From contig JALMGJ010000002.1 in assembly GCA_023362775.1 (NCBI GenBank), positions 34,807,914 through 34,871,913 on the forward strand: a stretch of DNA of 64,000 nt. The letters are read 5' to 3'. How positions within the stretch are numbered: position 1 is the first letter of the stretch; every line of letters begins with the position of its first letter. Under the pieces are notes generated by a model. The model was not told where the DNA came from. It made no database searches and saw only the letters and a program-made list of their open reading frames with translations. The translations under genes and the position numbers were made by a program. Of this stretch, positions 49,994 to 58,455 are shown one piece after another. The stretch comes from Charina bottae. Its lineage: Eukaryota > Chordata > Lepidosauria > Squamata > Charinaidae.

Positions 49994-50603
49994 AAAATTT
50001 TATACAAAAATTATATGGTTTCAATCTTTCAATATTTAAAAGTCCCAATAGCTTAAACTTTGGTATTACAGCCCCATCTAGTGTCCAAATATTGTAATTA
50101 TAGGGAGGGGAAATCTATACTTAATAAATAGTAAAAATTATCCAATCACAAGCCTTGAGTTGAAACTTGAGCTTCTTAGTGTCAATATTTAAAACACAGG
50201 GTTTCCAAGGGCAATATTTTGGAACAGTATCCAATCACAGCTGAAAGAGCTAGCCACAACAAAACTTTCTCATCTAGTCTAAAAATAGGTTCAGTCTCAA
50301 ATCCAACAAAGTCTCTTAATCGAGTAAAAATCTTTTGCATAACAATAAAAATAATAAAAATCAGAGAGCAATTTTATCCCCTTAAGAAAAGAGAAAAAAA
50401 TTCTCAATACACCTTTTAGATTCTTTGCTTGACTTATAATCCTTAAAAATAGGTAAGTCACAGTTAAAAATACATCCCAAAAAATAATGATAAATCCACC
50501 AAGAGATAGTATTTCTATATTGGAAATAGCCTCTTAAGATCCAATAGATAAAATAAAAAAGTGAATTAAGAAGTGGGGTGGTCAGAATGGTGTCCCTTTA
50601 AGG

Positions 50604-50877
50604 CAGTGCTTTACAAACTGTGCATCGCGACACAAAAGTGTGTCGCCACATACAGCGTGGTGTGTCGCCACACCACCTGGAAGCGGCGGTGCGCATGTGC
50701 ACGGCGGCCCCCATGCACGCGTGCGCCGCCACATGCCCCCCCGCGCCATCGCACGCCCCCCACGTGCCACCGCATGCCCCCCTCGCCGCCGCACCCCCCC
50801 ACGCTGCCGTCGTGCACGTGCGCGCTGCCGCCGCCGCCACTGGTGTGTCACCAGCGGCGGCACTTTGGAAAGCCCTG
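50604..50877. mobile_element. short hAT MITE, family 2, copy 3, GC-rich
   Basis: 274 bp with perfect 8-bp target duplication CTTTAAGG (50596-50603 and 50878-50885). Ends are CAGTGCTTTACAAACTGTGC and 'ACTTTGGAAAGCCCTG'. The interior is very rich in CGCC and GCACGC, unlike copies 1 and 2. It inserted in the L1 leader. The long frames here are due to the GC bias and are not called as genes. Confidence 0.9.
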
Positions 50878-51115
50878 CTTTAAGGGCTTCATATGCGATT
50901 TGGACAGGATGATTCTCCTGTTTCTCAGCTGTTCGATCGTTGATTCGATCACCATTCGATCGTTGATCGTCGAATCCATGAACCTCCGGCAAGCTGCAGC
51001 TGTCCAGAAGACCTGGGGAGCGATTCCTGGCTTTCCTCCTTCCCGTAGAAAGCTTCAGGGCTCAGAATCTTGCCTCAGAGCTGGCTAGAAGTGCTTTTCC
51101 GCCATAATCCCCACC

Positions 51116-51388
51116 GGAACTCTCCGCTCACAAGTCTCAAAGTACAAATGGTTTCTGAAAGTTAATCTTACACAAATGCATCTGGTTGCTAAGATACCTG
51201 GTGCAGTTGTATCTGTTGGTGTATTATTCTAACAGGAGTAAGGTCTCAAATATTGAGCCATGGGAATTTGAAGTCACAAGGGTTCTCAGGGTAAGAGATT
51301 AAAGGAAAGAGTCACGAGGTATCAGCTATTATACAGCTATTACTGTATAATTAAAAGGTTAAATATTAACAGGTCAAGCATCTCGTGA
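51116..51388. other. V2R gene C intron spacer
   Basis: Between the L1 leader and hAT copy C. Nothing is recognised. Confidence 0.5.
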
Positions 51389-51496
51389 TTCTGGTTTAGG
51401 CTGACCATACGTCCCGTTTTGAACGGGACAGTCCCGTTATTTTAACATTTTGCAACCTTCCCGTCGTTTTGGACAAAATGTCCATGTTGTCCCGTT

Positions 51497-51715
51497 TTGA
51501 GTGTCTTTGAGTGGAAGGAGGGGGAGCTCAGCAGAAACGGCGGGAAAAAAGCCACAGAGCTCAACCCGGCGGGAAACCTAAAAAGAAAAAACCAGGATCA
51601 GCTTAAACGCAAGCTGATTGGCTCCTACCTTGAAAGGGTGAGAAGAAAAGAACATAAAAGCACGGCCAGCATTCGCCAGCCTGTGTGCGAATCACCGCCT
51701 CCCTGCCTGTGGTGA
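51497..51715 (+). CDS. 72-codon frame in hAT copy C, unknown
   Basis: Lys/Arg-rich short frame 'GNLKRKNQDQLKRKLIGSYL'. It occupies the place of the promoter-like cargo in copies A and B but has no clear similarity to it. No family recognised. Probably not a gene. Confidence 0.12.
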   Translation: MSVFEWKEGELSRNGGKKATELNPAGNLKRKNQDQLKRKLIGSYLERVRRKEHKSTASIRQPVCESPPPCLW

Positions 51716-52333
51716 GGCAGGGGTTAAGGCTGGCGCACCCTCCCCGTCGCCTTCGGCCTCTGAACTGCGTGGGCGGGGTGGCGGAGAGGCAGCCATGGTG
51801 CCCGGGGTGCACGGTGCCCACCGGCCTCACTGTGTCCAGACAAGAAGTGGCAGGGCAGCGAGGTATGGGTGCTGCGCTTCCCACCTGCCGGTAGCTACAC
51901 ACGGCAGGTAAGCGCCAGGCTGGGCCGGTTTTGTTCCTGCTTGAGCGCAGCGTTTCTTCCCCGTAGCACTCGACCGAGTCCAAGAGGTCTGCTTGGGAAG
52001 CTGCCCGGGGAGTTGGCAGGAATCCTGCTGGTATGAGCAGAGCTCATCTTCTACGTAACTGCTGGGTGTAAAAGTCATTCCTTTACTGCAGTTGCTTTTC
52101 AGCTGCACACAAAGTTATTGGTATAATAACTTCGTGTGCAGTCATATAAATGGTCGGTCATATAAATTTAAATAATAAATAATAAATAAATATAAAAGTT
52201 TATTTTAAGTTATGTACACTTTCTGCATGGAACTAAACATCCCTTGTTATATGTCTATGAAGGTTCTCAGTCATCCAGGTGGAACAGTCTGTGGCTTGAA
52301 TCATGTCAACTGGATTTCTATTTTCTTAGTGGA

Positions 52334-52371
52334 AACGTTTCACTCCTTATCCAAGGAGCTTCTTCAGTCTG
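52334..52371 (-). ncRNA. hammerhead-ribozyme-like motif, left arm
   Basis: Minus strand reads CTGAAGA, stem CTCCTT...AAGGAG with loop GGAT, then GAAACGTT: the hammerhead core. Helix I is only weakly formed. See the right-arm copy. Confidence 0.5.
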
Positions 52372-52468
52372 AGTAAAGTTAGTAAGGGAATCCTTAAATA
52401 TGTTTCTAGGCTGGCTGTGTGACCTTGCACCTGGGGCTAGGTCATGGTTATTTTTGAGATGTTTGTTT

Positions 52469-53182
52469 CTAAGTCCCTTTATCATCTAAAGGAGGATCGT
52501 TAAGATTACCCTGCTGCTGTTGAGCTTGTGAAATGGTCTTAATCTTCCTAGGCACAGAAGACAAAGCAGGAAGGAAGATAGGGGAAAGGTTATGCCTGAG
52601 GCCCCCACCTCTATTCAAGGAAGGATTTTCCAAGTTGGCATGAATGGATTCCTTGACCCCTCTCTCAAACCACCTATCTTCTCTGTCTAAAATGTGAACA
52701 TTAATGTCCTCAAATGAGTGTCCTTTTTCCTTTAGATGAAGATAAACTGCTGACTCTGGTCCTGTGGTGTTACTTCTCCTGTGTTGGGCCATCCTCCTGT
52801 ACAAAGGTTGTTTGGTTTCTCCAATGTAGAGTTCAGAGCACTCCTCACTGCACTGGATTGCATACACTACATTGCTTTCCTTGTGTTTTGGAGTTTGATC
52901 TTTGGGGTGTACAAGCCTCTGTCTCAGTGTGTTGGTGGGTTTGAAATATACAGGTATGTGGTGTTTGCCAAATATCCATTTGATCTTTTCAGACACGCCA
53001 GCCATGTAAGGAATGACCAGGTTCTTCCGTTTACTCTGAGTCTCAGCCCTATCTGTCTCTGTTTTAGGTCTGGTAGACTTAGATTTGGTGAAGGCCCAAT
53101 TTGGATATCCACAGGCCTGCAGAGCCTGTGTCTTAACACCACTTATTTCACATACAGAGGTGACTTTTACAGACAAAAACAC
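52469..53182 (-). pseudogene. Penelope-like RT/endonuclease C-terminal part, left arm
   Basis: Frame of 237 codons; the element part starts at 'ALQACGYPNWAFTKSK' (the first 20 residues or so are junction sequence). It includes 'VYAIQCSEECSELYIGETKQ' and 'PLYRRMAQHRRSN', a GIY-YIG endonuclease with its Cys cluster, then 'YLHLKEKGHSFEDINVHIL' and the C-terminus. The reverse transcriptase is missing. This arm has Glu where the right arm has a stop codon. Confidence 0.88.
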
Positions 53183-54286
53183 GGCTGTGCCATGGGTTCT
53201 CCTGTGTCACCCATTGTGGCCAATTTATACATGGAAGAAGTGGAGAAGAAAGCACTCAACACATTCCAGGGAACGGTGCCCACCCACTGGTTTAGGTATG
53301 TGGATGACACCTGGGTCAAAATCAAGGCCCAGGAAGTACAGGCCTTCACGGACCATATAAACACTATAGATGCCAACATTAGCTTCACCAGAGAAGACAC
53401 CAAGGACAACAGACTGGCATTCCTAGACTGTGAAGTCCTCATTGGGACTGGTGGCAAGCTAGAAATAGGGATCTACAGGAAACCCACACACACAGATCAA
53501 TACCTGATGTTTGACTCCCACCATCCACTGCAGCACAAACTAGGAGTCATCAGGACATTGTCACACAGAGCAGAAACCATCCCCACCTCCATGGATTCCA
53601 AAAAGAATGAAAAGCAGCATCTGAGAACAGCTCTGCAGGCCTGTGGATATCCAAATTGGGCCTTCACCAAATCTAAGTCTACCAGACCTAAAACAGCGAC
53701 AGATAGGGCTGAGACTCAGAGTAAACGGAAGAACCTGGTCATTCCTTACATGGCTGGCGTGTCTGAAAAGATCAAACGGATATTTGGCAAACACCACATA
53801 CCTGTATATTTCAAACCCACCAACACACTGAGACAGAGGCTTGTACACCCCAAAGATCAAACTCCAAAACACAAGGAAAGCAATGTAGTGTATGCAATCC
53901 AGTGCAGTTAGGAGTGCTCTGAACTCTACATTGGAGAAACCAAACAACCTTTGTACAGGAGGATGGCCCAACACAGGAGAAGTAACACCACAGGACCAGA
54001 GTCAGCAGTTTATCTTCATCTAAAGGAAAAAGGACACTCATTTGAGGACATTAATGTTCACATTTTAGACAGAGAAGATAGGTGGTTTGAGAGAGGGGTC
54101 AAGGAATCCATTTATGCCAACTTGGAAAATCCTTCCTTGAATAGAGGTGGGGGCCTCAGGCATAACCTTTCCCCTATCTTCCTTCCTGCTTTGTCTTCTG
54201 TGCCTAGGAAGATTAAGACCATTTCACAAGCTCAACAGCAGCAGGGTAATCTTAACGATCCTCCTTTAGATGATAAAGGGACTTAG
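53119..54286 (+). pseudogene. Penelope-like RT and GIY-YIG endonuclease, right copy, one nonsense codon
   Basis: The plus-strand frame enters from the inverted arm and becomes element-specific at 'LCLNTTYFTYRGDFYRQ'. RT motifs follow: 'GCAMGSPVSPIVANLYMEEV', 'FRYVDDTWVKIKAQ' (catalytic Asp-Asp), 'LAFLDCEVLIGTGGKLEIGI'. The linker 'GVIRTLSHRAETIPT' leads to 'RKNLVIPYMAGVSEKIKRIF'. A TAG at 53909 breaks the endonuclease in its Cys cluster, and the same frame continues to 54286. The N-terminal part of the RT is missing. Penelope-like RTs are related to telomerase. Confidence 0.9.
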
Positions 54287-54387
54287 AAACAAACATCTCA
54301 AAAATAACCATGACCTAGCCCCAGGTGCAAGGTCACACAGCCAGCCTAGAAACATATTTAAGGATTCCCTTACTAACTTTACTCAGA

Positions 54388-54425
54388 CTGAAGAAGCTCC
54401 TTGGATAAGGAGTGAAACGTTTCCA
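54388..54425 (+). ncRNA. hammerhead-ribozyme-like motif, right arm
   Basis: CTGAAGA at 54388, then stem II CTCCTT/AAGGAG with GGAT loop, then GAAACGTT. This is the conserved hammerhead core and agrees with motifs published for Penelope-like elements, where the ribozyme sits in the terminal repeats and processes transcripts. Helix I pairing beyond two bases is not evident, so activity is uncertain. Confidence 0.55.
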
Positions 54426-54479
54426 CTAAGAAAATAGAAATCCAGTTGACATGATTCAAGCCACAATCCCTTGTTATAT

Positions 54480-54809
54480 TAATTATAATTGATATAAACC
54501 TATCAGATAATTATGTTCATAAACCACAAGCCTGCTTTGCATATTCCTATTAACTGAGTTTCAGTAGGTAGCCACATGAAATAGATCATCATTTCTGAAT
54601 TCTCTTCCCTGGGATGCCTCTTGTTCATTCAATGATTTTAGATGTTAAGCTAAAAAACCCCAGCCACCTTAGACAGTATTCAGAAGCAGTGAAAAGTGGC
54701 TATGTTACTGATTTGATTTCTTACTAGGTTTTTAATTTGTATTTGCTGGCTTACTGATTGTTGTTTGTTTATTTGAAGTATATTGTTTTCTACCAATGGC
54801 TCCTGTGTC
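54480..54809 (+). other. hAT copy C interior without a recognised gene
   Basis: AT-rich DNA between the Penelope-like insertion and the MITE; nothing recognised. Confidence 0.5.
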
Positions 54810-55222
54810 CAGGGATGGAACTAGGGTCTGTGTCACCCAGGTGTCAGGGAGACACAGGGGGAAGGGGGGGGAAGCTTGCCCTTGTCAGTCAAACGGGTAC
54901 GTAGCTCAGAAAGCCTCGCCTTCTCTCCCAAACGCATCAGGAAGGCTCCACCCTAGACTGGACTCATATCCTTGGCTTTTCTTCGGGTACTCTTAGTTTA
55001 GCAGGATTTCGGGTTGTAGGATATGCAATAAACACTAGAGACTAGATTCCTTGCCTCGGCGTGTTATTCTGCACCTACACACGACACCAGGGCAAACATG
55101 GATTCCGCGCCCCCTATGGGTTATTTTGTCATTTTGGAGGCCGCTGGGCATCATTTTGGCACCCCTCCCAGTGTGGCGCCCAGGGCACATGCCCCGCTTC
55201 CCCCTCCCTAGTTGCGGCCCTG
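54810..55222. mobile_element. hAT MITE, family 3
   Basis: 413 bp with perfect 8-bp target duplication CCTGTGTC (54802-54809 and 55223-55230). Terminal repeats are CAGGGATGGAACTAGGG and, complemented, CAGGGCCGCAACTAGGG. Interior 'CCCAGTGTGGCGCCCAGGGC' and 'GTCATTTTGGAGGCCGCTGG' is a repeat type I know in reptile genomes. No coding capacity. Confidence 0.9.
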
Positions 55223-55511
55223 CCTGTGTCCCAATGTAATGCCAAAGACACCTCCCTTGGATCTTGTCAAGCTCCTTTTCATATCTGACTTCTTGCATTT
55301 TAAGACATGCTTTTAATCTAAAAAATAGAAACCTGGTACGCTCCAATGCAAAGTGTCAGCCTTTAGCCTCACCTTTATTTCTGAGAATTCTTGTGGGCCC
55401 TGAACAGTACCCATACACTTTTTAGAAAATAAAAATATGAGGTGGTTGTAACCCAGTATTTTGTATAAAGGGTTCTCTCTTGCCTGGAAAAAGGACAAAG
55501 GTAAGTTCTGT

Positions 55512-55849
55512 AAGGGGCGTGGTGGCTCAGTGGGTAAGACGCAAGGCTTGTCGATCGGAAGATTGCAAGTTCGGAGGTTCGAATCCCTAGCCCTGCGTGC
55601 GGAGTGAGCTCCCGCACTAGCTCCAGCTCTTGCCAACCTAGCAATTCGAAAGCATGCAAATGCAAGTAGATGACTAGGTACCACTTCGGTGGGTAGGTAA
55701 GAGCGTTCCGCGCATGTCATGCGGCCACATGACCGTGGAAGCATCTTTGGACAACACTGGCTCTTCGGCTAACAAACGGAGATGAGCACCGGCCCCTAGA
55801 GTCGGACACGACTGCATAAATGTGCGGGGGGTACCTTTACATTTACCTT
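55512..55849 (+). mobile_element. Sauria-type SINE (tRNA head, BovB-like tail)
   Basis: 338 bp with 10-bp target duplication TAAGTTCTGT (55502-55511 and 55850-55859). The tRNA-like head has an A box 'GTGGCTCAGTGGGTAAGACG' and B box 'GGTTCGAATCCC'. The body includes 'GCGGCCACATGACCGTGGAA' and 'GGAGATGAGCACCGGCCCCT'. The end 'AGAGTCGGACACGACTG' resembles the BovB 3' end at 43.84 kb, and then TACCTTTACATTTACCTTT. The BovB-like tail implies use of BovB enzymes in trans, as established for Sauria SINEs. Confidence 0.93.
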
Positions 55850-55888
55850 TAAGTTCTGTTATGAACAGTATGTGGTCAAAGGAGAAAG

Positions 55889-56130
55889 GGTTTGCAGGCG
55901 GGAGCCAATCGTGTGGGCTGGGGGTGAGGTTTGCAGGTGGGAGCCTATTGCATGGACTGGGGGCGGGGTTTGCAGGCGGGAGCCAATTGCACTGAATGGG
56001 GGGCGGGGTTTGCAGGTGGGAGCCAATCGTGTGGACTGGGGGGTGGGGTTTGCAGGCGGGAGCCTATCACGTGCACCAGGGGCGGGATTTGCAGGCGGGA
56101 GCCAATCACGCAGACCGGGGGCGGGTTTGG
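55889..56130 (+). repeat. CCAAT/GC-box minisatellite, 6 units (hAT copy C)
   Basis: Six tandem units of about 40 bp with 'GTTTGCAGGCGGGAGCCAAT' and G-rich tails such as 'GGGGGCGGGG'. Two units have CCTAT in place of CCAAT. Confidence 0.9.
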
Positions 56131-56221
56131 AGACCGGCATGGTGGCATAAGACCTGTCCCGTTTTGCCATCCCAAATGTCCCGTTTTTGTCTCAAGGACA
56201 TATGGTCAGCCTATTCTGGTT

Positions 56222-56866
56222 AATAGATAAAGTATATAAGAAGCTATTGTGTGCTCTCTATCCTGTCCTCTACCTGCCTCTGCCTTTCTGCTTTCTTCTT
56301 CCCTGATTTGTAAACACTTCCAGGGATCTGGAAAAGAACTGTAAAATGTTGTTTGTTTGAATATTTAATACAATAGAAACTGATTTACTACAATGCCTGC
56401 TGTCTGATCTCTAATGCTGCATGTTTCTGATACTCTGCACATGCAAGAAAATCTCACACAACCAAGAGGATCCATTTGGATCCTTAATGTAATTGTATTA
56501 ATTTTGCTGGAAGTGTATTCCTTGAAGTCATCATTAAGAGAAAATAGTGGTTTGGATCAGCTCTAGGGCTTCTACTGAGGATCACTTTGAGCTGGATATA
56601 AAACCATTTCTTCCTGCTATCTGTCTTGGGAAGAAGCTCCCACTGGTGTCAATGAAACTGTGATCTAAGGAGAACACTCAGAAAATTTTATGACCTAGAA
56701 AGGCCCTGGAAATAAATGATCAGGGATTTGGTATTGTTTCATAGAGCAATGAATGTCTGATAATGTTTCCTGCATTCCACTTTAGTGAGATTGGGCTTCA
56801 GGTAAAGTCTTCCTCTTCTTGGCCTTTCATGAGATCAATCAGATTAGTTTGTATCTTTTTAAGGTG
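56222..56866. other. V2R gene C intron spacer
   Basis: Between hAT copy C and the Copia element. Nothing is recognised, apart from 'GGCCTTTCATGAGATCAATC' near 56.82 kb, a brief phrase recalling V2R exon 2 but too short to call. Confidence 0.5.
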
Positions 56867-56871
56867 ATCCA

Positions 56872-57352
56872 TTTTGTAATTTTTATAAAATTTGTGATCA
56901 GAGTTATGGAAAAACCAAGAGATAAGTTTGTAGTAAAAATGTTGCTTTATTTAAAACAGAAAACATAGGAACAAACCTTGAATCTTCTTCTTTAGCCAAA
57001 GCATGGCATGGTTGATTAACATAGCCATTTAGATAGCAGAGAGCAGAATGCAGAGAAACAAAAGGACAAAAGGCATTTACATTTTTAAACCTTTACCTGA
57101 CCAGCATCTCAGTGGACAGGATCCACCATGTGACCAAAACACCTAGGCAACAGATTCCCAATATGGGCAAAGCTCAAACAACTAATTCTGATTGGTCAAA
57201 ACTCTCAGACTGGCCGGCACCTGGGGGCAATAACATTCCTGAGTGGGGGGTGAACATGTGCTCTCTGAGCCCAAACAGGAAAAAAGTTTTTGAGGCCTGG
57301 CTTTTTAAAAACTCAGCCACATATTCTACAGACATAAAAAATATATACAACA
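56872..57352 (-). repeat. Copia 3' LTR
   Basis: 481 bp; minus strand begins TGTTGTATATATTTTTTATG and ends TTTATAAAAATTACAAAA. Near identical to the 5' LTR outside the latter's insertion. Confidence 0.95.
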
Positions 57353-57369
57353 CTCCCCTTTTTTTATGA

Positions 57370-58455
57370 CTAGAAAGAATATGGAAACAAACCCAGCTTG
57401 GTAATTAACTCACAGTGCCTACTGGCAACTAGAGGCTTGGTTAAGATATCAGCCAACATTAATTTAGTATCACAGTATTTCAAAACAACCTTTTTCTTGG
57501 CTAGAAAATCTTTAACAAGATGAAAACGCACATCAATGTGCTTTGTGCGGTTTTTGGAACTCTCAGATAAAGCCAAATGGATACAGGCTTGGTTGTCTTC
57601 ATGAATTGTGACAGGCTGGCTTAAAATGACTCCAATGTCTTGCAACAATTGAGTAAACCAAAGTACTTCATTGCACAGTTGTTCTAAAGCATAAAATTCG
57701 GCTTCAGCTGTGCTGATGGCTACTACAGTCTGCTTTCTGGAAAACCAAGCAATAGTGGAATTTGCAAATTGAATTACACTTCCAGAAGTAGACTTCCTAT
57801 CACTGAGATCTCCAGCCCAATCTGAATCACACCAGCATTCTAACTTTTCTTCTGTGTCTGTAGCAGACAACCTTAAGCAAAAATCTTTGGTGCCTTGCAA
57901 ATAACGAAACAGCCTTTTTAACCCAGACTTTGCAGCAGATGTGGGATTTTCCACAAACCTGCTCAAAATGGACACACAATTAGAAATGTCCGGACGGCTG
58001 TTATTCGCAATGTAAAGAAGACTGCCAATGGCTGATCTGAAACTATCTCCTTCAGATGACTCACCATCCCCCTTCACCCCCTCCTCTTTTAGAAACTCGG
58101 GAAGCATGGGGGAGGAGACAGACTTGTAGTCCTGCATTTTAAAATCCTCCAGCAGCTTCTTAATTTTGCTACTCTGGCTTATGAGAAAACTGCCATCTTT
58201 TTCCCTCTGAATTTCTAATCCTAAGTAATTGTTGACTGCTCCAAGACATTTCAATGTGAAATTGTTTTTCATACAAACCTCAAAGGAATGCTTCTGTTCA
58301 TCAGATGAAGTGAGCAGCAACAAATCATCCACATTTTTTCTTTGAGCAAAACCTTTTGCTACCAACCTTGCTTTGTACTTCTGAATTTTGCCATCAGAAT
58401 CTTTTTTCAGTTTGAACACCCACCTACAACCTAAAACCTTCTGATTAGGAGGCAA
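57370..58455 (-). pseudogene. Copia RT remnant and RNase H
   Basis: 361 codons. The front of the RT ('NQKVLGCRWVFKLKKDSDGK', 'YKARLVAKGFAQ') is joined in frame directly to 'NVDDLLLLTSSDEQ', the catalytic Asp-Asp region. The sequence normally between, about 140 residues with motif A and its Asp, is missing. RNase H is complete: 'CDSDWAGDLSDRKSTSG', 'AISTAEAEFYALEQL', 'IHEDNQACIHLA', 'NRTKHIDVRFHLVKDFLAKK', 'LADILTKPLV'. A one-base frame change separates this frame from gag-integrase at 58445-58455. It cannot reverse transcribe itself. Confidence 0.92.

Larger units (their letters stand above)
46447..51115 (-). mobile_element. L1 LINE, long but internally deleted
   Basis: Minus-strand order: 5' leader (about 50.0-51.1 kb, interrupted by a hAT MITE), ORF1 (49.1-50.0 kb, two frameshifts), ORF2 endonuclease start (48.66-49.10 kb), an L2 fragment (48.02-48.65 kb), ORF2 C-terminus (47.17-48.0 kb), 3' UTR, and a T-rich run at 46.45 kb that is the poly(A) end. 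The RT between endonuclease and C-terminus is missing. The exact 5' boundary is uncertain. Confidence 0.85.
52253..54465 (+). mobile_element. Penelope-like element, inverted dimer
   Basis: 2213 bp flanked by a perfect 14-bp duplication ATCCCTTGTTATAT (52239-52252 and 54466-54479). The left arm (52253 to about 53118) is a minus-strand 5'-truncated copy; the right arm (about 53634-54465) is the matching plus-strand copy; RT sequence at 53.12-53.63 kb lies between. Such head-to-head partial copies are characteristic of Penelope-like elements. Confidence 0.92.
51397..56213 (+). mobile_element. hAT transposon, copy C, hosting three nested insertions
   Basis: Perfect 8-bp target duplication TTCTGGTT (51389-51396 and 56214-56221). 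Both ends carry TAGGCTGACCATA, and the left end continues CGTCCCGTTTTGAACGGGAC. It is the same family as A and B by ends, subterminal hairpin and the CCAAT/GC-box array near the right end, but its left interior (51.5-52.2 kb) differs. Nested inside: Penelope-like dimer (52253-54465), hAT MITE (54810-55222) and Sauria SINE (55512-55849). Without them it would be near 2 kb. No transposase is recognised. Confidence 0.92.

Noticed and set aside
50573..51088. Several overlapping frames of 68-171 codons on both strands around 50.6-51.1 kb
   Set aside because: They arise from the CGCC-rich interior of a hAT MITE and adjacent L1 leader; the translations are repetitive and frame-independent.
56820..56845. 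V2R exon 2-like phrase before the Copia 3' LTR
   Set aside because: Only about 20 bases resemble exon 2 and neither frame nor splice site is preserved; it could be chance.
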